Origin: Alistipes onderdonkii
GTDB lineage: Bacteria; Bacteroidota; Bacteroidia; Bacteroidales; Rikenellaceae
Reading direction: 5' to 3'
Length of the DNA: 64,000 bases
Assembly: GCF_025145285.1 (NCBI RefSeq)
Contig: NZ_CP102251.1
Span: 3,100,001 to 3,164,000, forward strand
Shown here: in pieces, positions 17,478 through 26,204 of the stretch
Numbering within the stretch: the stretch's first letter is position 1
How the letters are laid out: every line of letters starts with the position of its first letter
The notes under the pieces: generated by a model
What the model saw: the letters and a program-made list of their open reading frames with translations, nothing else
Told to the model about the DNA's origin: nothing
Databases searched by the model: none
Position numbers and translations under genes: made by a program

Positions 17478-19493
17478 ATGCAAGAAGAAGACGATCTGCG
17501 CGGCTTGGCCAAAGTCGCGGATTTCATGCGGGCGATCAGTTTTCTGTTTCTCGCCATTCACATCTACTGGTTCTGTTACGAGTGGTTTACGCAGGCGGGA
17601 TGAACGCTCCCTGTCGTAGATCGCATCCTGCAAAATTTCCAGCGGACGGCTGCCTTGTTCTCATCGCCGCTCTGCACCAAGCTTTTCTGCACGGTATTTC
17701 TCGCATTGTCGTGCATGGGAAACCGTGGCGTGAAGGACGAGAAAATATCGTGGAAGCATATCGCCGCGGCAGGCGGCATCGGCATACTGCTATTCTATGG
17801 CAACGGCTGGCTGCTCGGGATGAATGTCGTGACGACCCTGCGGGCGGCGCTTTATACGGCGACGCTGCTGGTGGGATTCCTCGGCATGCTGGCGGCCGGA
17901 CTATGGAGCAGCCGTCTGCTGAAAAACCGTATGACGGATGATCCGTTCAATGCCGAAAACGAGAGTTTCATGCAGGAGACACGCCTGCTGAAAAACGACG
18001 ATTCGTTCAACTTCCCGACCGAGTTCGTCTTCCGGAGACGCAGGCACAGCGGATGGATCAACGTCGTGAATCCCTTCCGGGCGAGTATCGTTTTAGGAAC
18101 GCCCGGCTCGGGAAAATCCTATGCCCTCATCAACAATTACATCAAGCAGGCCATCGAAAAGGGATATGCGCTCTACGTCTACGACTTCAAGTTCGACGAC
18201 CTGTCGGTTATCGCCTATAACCATTTGCGCAAGAACCTCGGGGCTTACGGAGCGACGCCGCCGAAATTCTATGTCATAAATTTCGACGACCCGCGCCGTT
18301 CTCACCGATGCAATCCGCTCGCGCCGAATCTCATGTCCGACATCACCGACGCATACGAGGCCAGCTATGTCATCATGCTCAATCTCAACCGTTCGTGGAT
18401 ACAGAAGCAGGGAGATTTCTTCGTCGAATCGCCGATCGTGCTGCTCGCGGCGATCATCTGGTTCCTGAAGATTTACGACGGCGGAAAATACTGTACCTTT
18501 CCCCATGCCATCGAGCTGCTGAACAAACCCTACGAAGAGTTATTCACCGTATTGATGGCTCACGAGGAGTTGGAGAACTATCTTTCGCCCTTCGTGGATG
18601 CATGGAAAGGCGGAGCCGCAGAGCAGTTGATGGGGCAGATCGCCTCGGCGAAGATTCCCCTCTCGCGCATGATCTCCCCGCAGCTCTACTGGGTCATGTC
18701 GGGAGACGATTTTACACTCGACATCAACAACCCCGAGGAACCGAAGATTCTTTGCGTGGGAAATAATCCCGACAGGCAGAACATATACGGCGCGGCACTC
18801 GGATTGTATAATTCGCGCATCGTCAAACTGATAAACCGCAAGAAGCAGCTCAAAAGCTGCGTGGTGATCGACGAGCTGCCGACGATCTATTTCCGGGGGC
18901 TGGACAACCTGATCGCAACGGCGCGTTCCAACAAGGTCGCCGTGTGTCTGGGTTTTCAGGATTTCAGCCAGCTAAAGCGCGACTACGGAGACAAGGAAGC
19001 CGCCGTGATTCAGAATACCGTAGGCAATATCTTCAGCGGACAAGTCGTAGGAGAAACGGCCCGGACACTCTCCGAACGATTCGGAAAGATCGTGCAGAAA
19101 CGACTGTCCGTGAGCATCAACCGCAGCGATACCTCGACGTCGATAAACACCCAGCTCGACAGTCTTATTCCTGCGTCGAAAATCTCGACGCTCTCGCAGG
19201 GCGTGTTCGTCGGAGCCGTGAGCGACAACTTCGGAGAGGAGATCGAGCAGAAAATTTTCCATGCCCGGATCGTCATAGACAACGAAGCTGTGAAAAAAGA
19301 AATGGCGGAGTATAAACCGATCCCCGAAATATCGTCATTCCTCGACACCGCCGGACGGGACATCATGCAGGAGAAGATCAAGGAGAATTACCGCCGCATC
19401 AAGCAGGATGCGCTCGACATCATCGAAGCTGAAATGAAGAGGATAGAGAAGGACGAAAAATTGGCGGAAAAGTTATTAGAGAAATCCGAATAG
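17478..19493 (+). CDS. VirD4-like coupling protein (T4CP, MobC/TraG-type) with in-frame TGA at codon 42
   Basis: The reading frame from ATG 17478 gives MQEEDDLRGLAKVADFMR, a first TM (FLFLAIHIYWFCYEWF), then TGA at 17601-17603, then TLPVVDRILQNFQRTAALF and an uninterrupted T4CP sequence. That sequence has two more TM segments and Walker A LGTPGSGKSYA (about residue 205), followed by CVVIDELPTIYFRGLDN (Walker B). Homologues as I recall them share the N-terminal segment and have a Trp/Gly-Leu turn at the TGA site. Total 671 residues counting the TGA. The protein couples the relaxosome to the secretion channel. If the TGA is a real stop, reinitiation would have to occur inside the membrane domain. 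Confidence 0.85.
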
Positions 19494-19624
19494 ATAGTGG
19501 TTTGGTAAAATCTCCATTTCGCATAGCGATTTTTTTTGAAAAAATCGCTATGCTCTATTTTACAAATTTAGATACGCTCATACTTATACAACCCTGTACA
19601 AGATCTATTTCCGCCCACAGCATA

Positions 19625-19655
19625 TTTGCAAATTTATTTTTTAATCGTAAATTTG
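19625..19655 (+). promoter_or_regulatory. Bacteroidetes-type promoter of the defence cargo operon
   Basis: TTTG at 19625-19628 and TAAATTTG at 19648-19655 match the -33 and -7 boxes of the Bacteroidetes primary sigma factor, with a 19-bp spacer. The start codon of the first cargo gene is 18 bp downstream of the -7 box. The site lies at the point where base composition turns AT-rich after the coupling protein gene. Confidence 0.7.
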
Positions 19656-19672
19656 CAAAAAAAGGATTGAGT

Positions 19673-20812
19673 ATGATTGAACGAACACTGCATAAAAAGC
19701 TCTCAGAACTTACGCAAAAATATCCAATAGTGACCTTGACCGGCCCCAGGCAGTCGGGTAAATCGACTTTGCTGCGTCATGCTTTTCCCAATTATAAATA
19801 TGTTTCGCTTGAAGACCCCGATATGCGTTTGTTCGCAACGGATGATCCGAGAGGTTTTCTTAAGACTTATCCGGACAAAACGATTATCGACGAAGCCCAA
19901 CGGGTTCCGGCTCTGTTCTCCTATATCCAGACGCATACGGATAAAGAGGGACGCGAGGGGATATATTTGCTGGCCGGTTCGCACAATTTCCTGTTGATGG
20001 AAAATATCAACCAATCGTTGGCCGGAAGAACCTCCATACTGAAACTTCTGCCGTTTTCTCATGCGGAGATGAAAGAGAGCGAAATACTTCCACGGACAGT
20101 CGATGACGAGATTTTCAACGGAGGTTATCCTCGTCTTTATGATAAGGATATAGCACCGTCGGATTACTACCCGTTTTATATCCAAACCTATGTAGAACGG
20201 GATGTGCGTCTGATGAAGAACATCGGCGATCTGAGCAAGTTCATTCGCTTCATTAAACTGTGTGCAGGGCGTATCGGACAGCTGCTCAACCTTTCGTCGC
20301 TGGCCAATGAGTGCGGCGTTGCCGTTTCGACTATCTCGACTTGGATTTCCGTATTGGAGGCAAGCTACATTTGTTACCTGTTGAAACCCGATCATAACAA
20401 TTACGCCAAACGATTGGTCAAGACCCCGAAGCTCTACTTCTACGATACGGGCTTGGCGTGCTCGTTGCTGGACATACGGACAGCCGAGCAGGTATCGACA
20501 CACTTTTTACGAGGCGGTTTGTTCGAGAATCTTGTAATTAACGAGTTCGTGAAACAAGCCTATAACAAGGGGGAAGAACCCAATCTAACATTCTGGCGCG
20601 ACAGCACCGGCAACGAAGTTGATTTGCTGCAATATATCGACGGCAAGCCGTACGCTTACGAAATCAAATCGGGAGCGACCTATTCTCCGGATTTCTTCAA
20701 GGGCATCGCCAAATGGGCTAAGCTATCGGGAGCAAACCCAGAACAATGCTTTGCGATCTATAATGGAGAGAAGAATATGAAAACTTCGGCCGGAGAAATC
20801 ATAAAGTGGTAA
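19673..20812 (+). CDS. AAA ATPase with C-terminal DUF4143 domain
   Basis: 379 residues. The ATG at 19673 was chosen because it opens the family sequence (MIERTLHKKLSELTQKYPIV) and follows a good promoter; the open frame extends upstream through AT-rich non-coding sequence. Walker A is TGPRQSGKSTLL (residues about 21-32) and Walker B is KTIIDEAQRVPAL (about 71). A winged-helix region and a DUF4143 C terminus follow, whose NEVDLLQ...AYEIKSG pattern recalls a PD-(D/E)XK fold. Such proteins are common in Bacteroidetes and of unclear function. It is 18 bp upstream of hamA and probably co-transcribed with it, so a role in the defence locus is possible but unproven. Confidence 0.8.
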   Translation: MIERTLHKKLSELTQKYPIVTLTGPRQSGKSTLLRHAFPNYKYVSLEDPDMRLFATDDPRGFLKTYPDKTIIDEAQRVPALFSYIQTHTDKEGREGIYLLAGSHNFLLMENINQSLAGRTSILKLLPFSHAEMKESEILPRTVDDEIFNGGYPRLYDKDIAPSDYYPFYIQTYVERDVRLMKNIGDLSKFIRFIKLCAGRIGQLLNLSSLANECGVAVSTISTWISVLEASYICYLLKPDHNNYAKRLVKTPKLYFYDTGLACSLLDIRTAEQVSTHFLRGGLFENLVINEFVKQAYNKGEEPNLTFWRDSTGNEVDLLQYIDGKPYAYEIKSGATYSPDFFKGIAKWAKLSGANPEQCFAIYNGEKNMKTSAGEIIKW

Positions 20813-20830
20813 AATATAAATAGATGCGTT

Positions 20831-21730
20831 ATGCCGTTAAGAATTGATGTTCCTGAAAAATTCTTGAACCTCTTCCATAAAATCTTTGAAAACGAACCAA
20901 TCGAGAATGGGAATAAATTGAACTTGTTCTCATTGAAAATATCGAATAATGCGTTTTCATATGCTACTTTGGTAGAGGAGCTTGGAGATATTCTAACGGC
21001 ATATGCTCTTTCCCGAAGCGCATATGATGAATTGTGCAGCCAAAAGAAATACACTACTCTTGTATCCAAAGCGAAAGAACGTTTAAGAAAGGCAGAGAGC
21101 AATGATGGAGAATTGGGTGAGATTTTGTTATATACCATGTTAGAGGCTCACTTGAAAGCACCTAAACTGTTAACAAAACTTGAATTGAAGACCGATCCAA
21201 ACCATTATGTAAATGGGGCGGACGGTGTTCATCTATTAAAAATAGATGACAATACATTCCAATTCATATTCGGTGAATCCAAACTATATTCCGACTTAAA
21301 AAAAGGCGTAAAGAAGGCTTTTGAATCTTTGAAAAATCTTTTGAAAGAGGATTTGAATAAGTTGCGCTATGAAATTCAACTCGTCAATTCAAATTTCTTA
21401 AAAGAGGCGCATGATGAACATTCTGTAGACCTGCTGAAAAAATTGCTGATCCCAAGAGAAAATGATGAGGATCTAAATATCGACCACTCATTTGGGATAT
21501 TTCTGGGATTCGATGTCGAGATTACGGATGATGAACGGAAGTTAAATAATGCAGATTTCAGAGAAACTATCTATGAGAAAGTTGAGAACGCAGTGCGGGC
21601 CATTCTTCCGACGATAAATGATCATATTAAACAAGACGATTTCAGAGGATATAGTTTCTACATATACATCGTTCCATTCTCCGAGCTTAAGAAACAGAGA
21701 AAAAAGATGATTGCTGAATTAAAAAAATAG
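20831..21730 (+). CDS. hamA: Hachiman defence protein HamA (DUF1837)
   Basis: 299 residues. The central region has a nuclease-like pattern: GELGEILLYTMLEAH (Glu94, Glu97), GADGVHLL (Asp131) and FIFGESKLY (Glu149, Lys151), the arrangement expected of a PD-(D/E)XK-type core in DUF1837 proteins. In Hachiman systems HamA (DUF1837) pairs with the helicase HamB and acts as the DNA-degrading effector; here the next gene 7 bp downstream is a large SF2 helicase. The identification rests on this pairing and on the motif pattern. The gene is AT-rich compared with the ICE backbone, as expected for acquired cargo. Ends TAG. Confidence 0.82.
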   Translation: MPLRIDVPEKFLNLFHKIFENEPIENGNKLNLFSLKISNNAFSYATLVEELGDILTAYALSRSAYDELCSQKKYTTLVSKAKERLRKAESNDGELGEILLYTMLEAHLKAPKLLTKLELKTDPNHYVNGADGVHLLKIDDNTFQFIFGESKLYSDLKKGVKKAFESLKNLLKEDLNKLRYEIQLVNSNFLKEAHDEHSVDLLKKLLIPRENDEDLNIDHSFGIFLGFDVEITDDERKLNNADFRETIYEKVENAVRAILPTINDHIKQDDFRGYSFYIYIVPFSELKKQRKKMIAELKK

Positions 21731-21737
21731 ATGGAAG

Positions 21738-24278
21738 ATGACAGTTGCAAATCAGATAGCCCAAACGATTATTTCGGATTCATATTTTCTAAAATTATAC
21801 AGAGTGTGCGTTGAACGTTCTGTTTTGCGCACATTGAATATTGACACCGAAGAAAAATATACCGAAAAAGAAATTCGCGACTTATTGCGATTTGCAGACT
21901 TATTATCGACCTCTTCTATCTCGGATGCGCGTAATTACGCATATAAAATCATTACCTATCTAAATCCTTACTACAAGGATAATGTGTACTATCACACCGT
22001 TGCAAAAGCTGTTTATAGTAACTTGGGCAATTTCCCCGCTATATCTTATTTAGAAGCCGACAATAATAACACCTCTAATTTGCCGTTCGATCGCTCGGTT
22101 CAGAATGAAGCAAAAAAACTTATACAGGAAGTTCCCGATGGCGTAGGGCACGTTTTTACGGATATTCAATACGATTTGTTTTCGAAATTGATTTCATCAC
22201 GCGAATTCAGTTTTTCCGGGCCGACTTCTATGGGAAAGTCTTTTGTCATCAAAGCGTTCCTGCGATGTGCAATTCAAAATACACCGCAGGAAAACTTTAT
22301 CATATTGGTTCCAAGTCGTGCATTGATAAATCAATACGCCATTGAACTGAAATCTGAAATGGGAGCATTGTTGGAAACCAATAATTATAAAATAGTCACC
22401 AACTCAAATATCGCGGAGCTGCCAATAAATGAACAATGCAATTATGTTCTGATTCTTACGCCCGAGCGTTTGATCAGTTACATATCGCAGGAAAAGAATC
22501 CTTCGATAGGTTTCCTTTTCGTGGATGAAGCGCACAAATTAGCACAAACGGAAGACGCCCGCAGTATAACTACCTATACGTCTATTGAAAAAACGCTGAA
22601 AAAATATCCGGATATAAAACTTTATTTTGCCTCGCCCAATGTCTCCAATCCTGAGATCTTATTATCCATGTTTCGAAATGGAAAGGCAGAAAATACTTTT
22701 AAGACGCAAGAAACTCCAGTTGCACAAAACTTATATTTCATAGATTTATTAGAGAAGGAATTATCCTATTGTTTGAATGATGAATTCATACCGATAAATC
22801 ATCCGGTATTGGCAGATATTTCGTCCATCAATGATGTATTGCTTCGCTTCGGACAACGTAGCAATTTGATATATTGTAATGCGAAATCAAAAGCAATTAG
22901 TTATGCGAAAGAACTTGCGGCGACCATAGAATGCTCCGACAATAAAGCGTTGAAGCGAGCGGCGTCTATTATCAGAGCTTATATACACCCCGATTACTAC
23001 CTTGCAGACTTGGTTCAAAAAGAAATCGCATACCATTTCGGAAATATGCCGCAATTGATCCGTAATTTGATAGAAGATTTATATCGAGACGGTCATCTGA
23101 AATATATTTTCTGCACTTCAACTTTGCTGGAAGGTGTAAATATGCCCACGCAAAATCTATTTATTTTAGATGATAAAAAAGCGAAGAAGATTTTAAGACC
23201 TATTGACTTTTGGAACTTGGCAGGTAGAGCAGGACGTCTTGCGAAAGAGCTTCAAGGAAATGTGTTTTGTGTTAAACATGGAGATGTAAGTTGGGATAAG
23301 CCATCATTTTTCAAGGAAAAAGATATACAACTCGTACCAACAATATACGAAAGAATCGACCATAATCTGAAAAAGATTGAGAAGATTATTCAAGAACAAG
23401 AGATTTCTGGAACAGATATAGAACAGAACATATTGAGATATATAGCCAATATCATTTGTATAGATACACTTGAACCTAAGAATGGGTATAAAAGCCCTAT
23501 AATAACAGCTTTAATAGAACGAAACAAAACGAAGATTATTGAATTGGCCAAATCTAAATCGGCTCAAAATGAAACGCCATATTTGATATTGTCTGCGAAT
23601 GAATCAATAGAACTGAAGACCCAAAATAGCGCATATAAACAGTTGAAATATTTACATGCTCAAAAGCGTAATATATTATTGCCGGCACAAATCAACTATC
23701 CCAATATTTTAGAAACATTAACAAAACTATATAAACTATATAGTTGGAATGACAAATATCTCGGGAAAGAAAATTCGCTGAAATATTTTGCCATGTTAAT
23801 GAATAAATGGATCAACAATAGTAGTTTGAACCAAATTATCTCGGAATCTATTGACTATTTCCATGACCACAATCGGAAACTTCGAATAAATAATGGTGAT
23901 TTGGTTGATTTTGATAAAAATGACAAAACACATATAAATGCTTTAATTGGGAATATTATAGATGAAATAGAGATTGTTCTTCGATTTCAGCTTGAAAAAT
24001 ATTTCAATCATTATCATATGATGGTTAAAAATATTTTGGGAGAAGATAATGCCGGAGAAAATTGGGCGATGCTTTTAGAGTATGGAACTCAAAACAGAGA
24101 AATAATCGCTTTGCAAAATATGGGATTGTCGAGATATTCTGCACAAAAAATTTTCAAGGAGTGCAGAGGTGCATTTATTTCAGAAAATGGACAACTTAAA
24201 AAAGTAGATAAACACAAAGTATTATCCAAGCTCCAAAAGGATTCAATAGAATATATCGAAGCACAAAAGTTGTTGTGA
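21738..24278 (+). CDS. hamB: Hachiman defence helicase HamB
   Basis: 846 residues. SF2 helicase motifs are clear: GPTSMGKSF (motif I, Lys167), TPERLI (about 241), VDEAHK (DEAH, 262-267), FCTSTLLEGVNMP (about 458) and AGRAGRLAKE (motif VI, 495-504). A long C-terminal region without recognisable domains follows. In Hachiman, HamB surveys DNA and restrains HamA until a phage-associated structure is met. Start ATG 21738 lies 7 bp after hamA. The terminal codon is TGA; an in-frame open stretch of 20 codons follows to TAA, but the coding quality drops at once, so TGA is taken as the stop here. Confidence 0.85.
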   Translation: MTVANQIAQTIISDSYFLKLYRVCVERSVLRTLNIDTEEKYTEKEIRDLLRFADLLSTSSISDARNYAYKIITYLNPYYKDNVYYHTVAKAVYSNLGNFPAISYLEADNNNTSNLPFDRSVQNEAKKLIQEVPDGVGHVFTDIQYDLFSKLISSREFSFSGPTSMGKSFVIKAFLRCAIQNTPQENFIILVPSRALINQYAIELKSEMGALLETNNYKIVTNSNIAELPINEQCNYVLILTPERLISYISQEKNPSIGFLFVDEAHKLAQTEDARSITTYTSIEKTLKKYPDIKLYFASPNVSNPEILLSMFRNGKAENTFKTQETPVAQNLYFIDLLEKELSYCLNDEFIPINHPVLADISSINDVLLRFGQRSNLIYCNAKSKAISYAKELAATIECSDNKALKRAASIIRAYIHPDYYLADLVQKEIAYHFGNMPQLIRNLIEDLYRDGHLKYIFCTSTLLEGVNMPTQNLFILDDKKAKKILRPIDFWNLAGRAGRLAKELQGNVFCVKHGDVSWDKPSFFKEKDIQLVPTIYERIDHNLKKIEKIIQEQEISGTDIEQNILRYIANIICIDTLEPKNGYKSPIITALIERNKTKIIELAKSKSAQNETPYLILSANESIELKTQNSAYKQLKYLHAQKRNILLPAQINYPNILETLTKLYKLYSWNDKYLGKENSLKYFAMLMNKWINNSSLNQIISESIDYFHDHNRKLRINNGDLVDFDKNDKTHINALIGNIIDEIEIVLRFQLEKYFNHYHMMVKNILGEDNAGENWAMLLEYGTQNREIIALQNMGLSRYSAQKIFKECRGAFISENGQLKKVDKHKVLSKLQKDSIEYIEAQKLL

Positions 24279-24492
24279 CTAATATTGATGAAAAATTTAT
24301 CAAGGAGTAAATTTCAAGAGATTAGCATCCCTATTCGATAAAGATATTTTTACATTAAAGTATGCCATTTTCTGCCAACCCGCGCCTCTTCCCGCCAGAA
24401 GGGGCGCCTTTGGTGTTATGAACTGAAAAAGGCTTTATCTTGGCGGAGGATTTTCACCATTCATTCAATTTATTCATTTAATTATCTGCATT

Positions 24493-25758
24493 ATGGCAAG
24501 AGAACAGGAAAAGCTATCGAAGGACGTGCTGGCCGTCCTCGACAAAAAGACGAACGATCTGCGTCTGGTCAGCGAAATGAACGAGCAAACGGGAGAGTTC
24601 AACACCGTGAGCACGGCTCCGGGCGATCGGCGCAGAGCCCTTTCGTTCGACAGCCGAACGGTTTTAGGAACCTTTTTCGAAAACCTTCGCAACCAATACG
24701 GACGCCCGTCCGACCTGGGCTGAAGTTTCTTCCGGATCGGAATCGAAAAACTCGACCGTATCCTCGACTCCATCATCCAAGTCCGTGAAGGCAAAGATCA
24801 GGACGGCTCCCTGGCCAAAGAGGTCTCCGACTACGAACTCAACAACGAGGGGCGTATCGCCAAGTTCGCCGACCGCTATAAGTTCGAGGAACGGGAACTT
24901 CCGTGGGATCAGATTCAGGCGTTGGGCCTGAACAAAGAAATCCTGCTGGAGAATCAAAGCATGGGTGACATCCTCAAGGGACGTATCCCCAACAAACTGG
25001 TACCGCTAAAACACAAGGTGGACGGCCGCTGGGTCGATTTGGGCCTCGGCACGATTTCGCCGATCCGCGACGATGCGGGCAATGTCCAACTCCGTATCTT
25101 CACACGTCTGGACGAGCCGCAGTACAAAATATCGCCGTATAAGGAGCTCTTCACGGACAAGGAAATCGAGCGCCTCGAAACCGACGGACATCTGGGTTCC
25201 ACCAAGAAAATGAAAGATTTTACCTCGGGCCGCGAGTGCGAGTGTTATGTCAGCGTCCATGAGGCGACGAACCGCCTGACGACGCTTCCGGTCGATGCGC
25301 TGACGCTCCCCACCCGAATTTACGGCAAAGAGATCGGCGACGACATCGAGGCGCTGCGCTCCGGCAAGGAGATCCTCGTCGAAGACATCCACCTCAAGGA
25401 CGGCCGGGTCATCTCGGGCCATGCCCGCGTGGACGCCAACCGCGGAGACGTGGTGTTCCGCAACGACAATAATCCGCATCTGCGCATCCACGATACGGTT
25501 TTCGGAGTCAAGGTAAGTACAGACATCCAGGCGAAGCTGGCCAACCACGAGGTCGTCTTCATCCCCGGCATGAAAGTCGGCGGCAAGACGATCAGCACCG
25601 ACCTTCGTTACAGCGACACGGGCCGGCCCCTGTTCGGCAACAACGCCCGCAATTACCGTTCGCGTCTGGGCGAGGAGAACCCGCGTCCGCGCCAGCGCGT
25701 CCGCCGGCGTCTTCCGTCGCTTCCCGGCGCACAACCCAAAGGCATGAAAATCGGTTAG
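24493..25758 (+). CDS. DUF4099/DUF3945-like ICE protein with in-frame TGA at codon 77
   Basis: ATG 24493 opens MAREQEKLSKDVLAVLDKK; the frame meets TGA at 24721-24723 after GRPSDLG and continues SFFRIGIEKLDRILDSI to a TAG at 25756, 421 residues in all. The C-terminal half has repeated beta-type modules (ISPYKELFTDKEIERLETDGHLG, KFTSGRECECYV-like, GKEILVEDIHLKDGRVISG) similar to DUF4099/DUF3945 proteins of Bacteroidales ICEs. Function unknown. Base composition returns to GC-rich at this gene. The 214 bp before it (24279-24492) hold only the end of the AT-rich cargo and a short leader. TGG at codon 77 would give LGWSFFRIG. Confidence 0.72.
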
Positions 25759-25763
25759 CCATT

Positions 25764-26204
25764 ATGAAACGACACGTAGAAGAGAAAGAGTTGCCGTACT
25801 TCGCGGCAACTCTTACCGCTTATTTGCGCGAAAGCCATCCCGAACTGCTTCCCGACAAACACTTCATCGCCGAGCGGAGCGACCATGCGGCGCAGACCTA
25901 TGAACGTGCCGTTCGCAACGGCAACAGCGTCTACGAGGCTCTGGAACTCTCGAACGCCGTTCTGTACCAAGACCTGCGTTTTTCGAAATACGATGCGATC
26001 TTCGAGGTCGTATCGGAATGGTTCCCGGAGGTCGCAGCCCGGCAGCGCACTGCTTTCTGCCTGAAACTGCTTCCCGTCTGCGAAGAGGCATTCGAGATGT
26101 ACGACCTGACCGACGACTTCGAGAGCAGCCCGTCCTATAAAAATCTTCTATTGGAACTTACCGGACTCATCCAAACTCACATCGAACTGCATGGCATACA
26201 ATAA
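25764..26204 (+). CDS. DUF1896 family protein
   Basis: 146 residues with the DUF1896 pattern: ELPYFAATLTAYLRESHPELL, then FIAERSDHAAQTYERAVRNG and LRFSKYDAIFEVVSEWF. These small helical proteins of unknown function are encoded by most Bacteroidales ICEs beside the large methylase-helicase gene. It begins 5 bp after the preceding gene and overlaps the next by 14 bp, so all three form one operon. Trp in SEWF is coded TGG and there is no internal TGA. Stop TAA. Confidence 0.85.
   Translation: MKRHVEEKELPYFAATLTAYLRESHPELLPDKHFIAERSDHAAQTYERAVRNGNSVYEALELSNAVLYQDLRFSKYDAIFEVVSEWFPEVAARQRTAFCLKLLPVCEEAFEMYDLTDDFESSPSYKNLLLELTGLIQTHIELHGIQ

Noticed and set aside
24279..24341. C-terminal extension of HamB by reading its TGA as Trp
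   Set aside because: Twenty further codons are open, but the sequence is AT-rich and without protein-like conservation that I can recognise; TGA is taken as a true stop.
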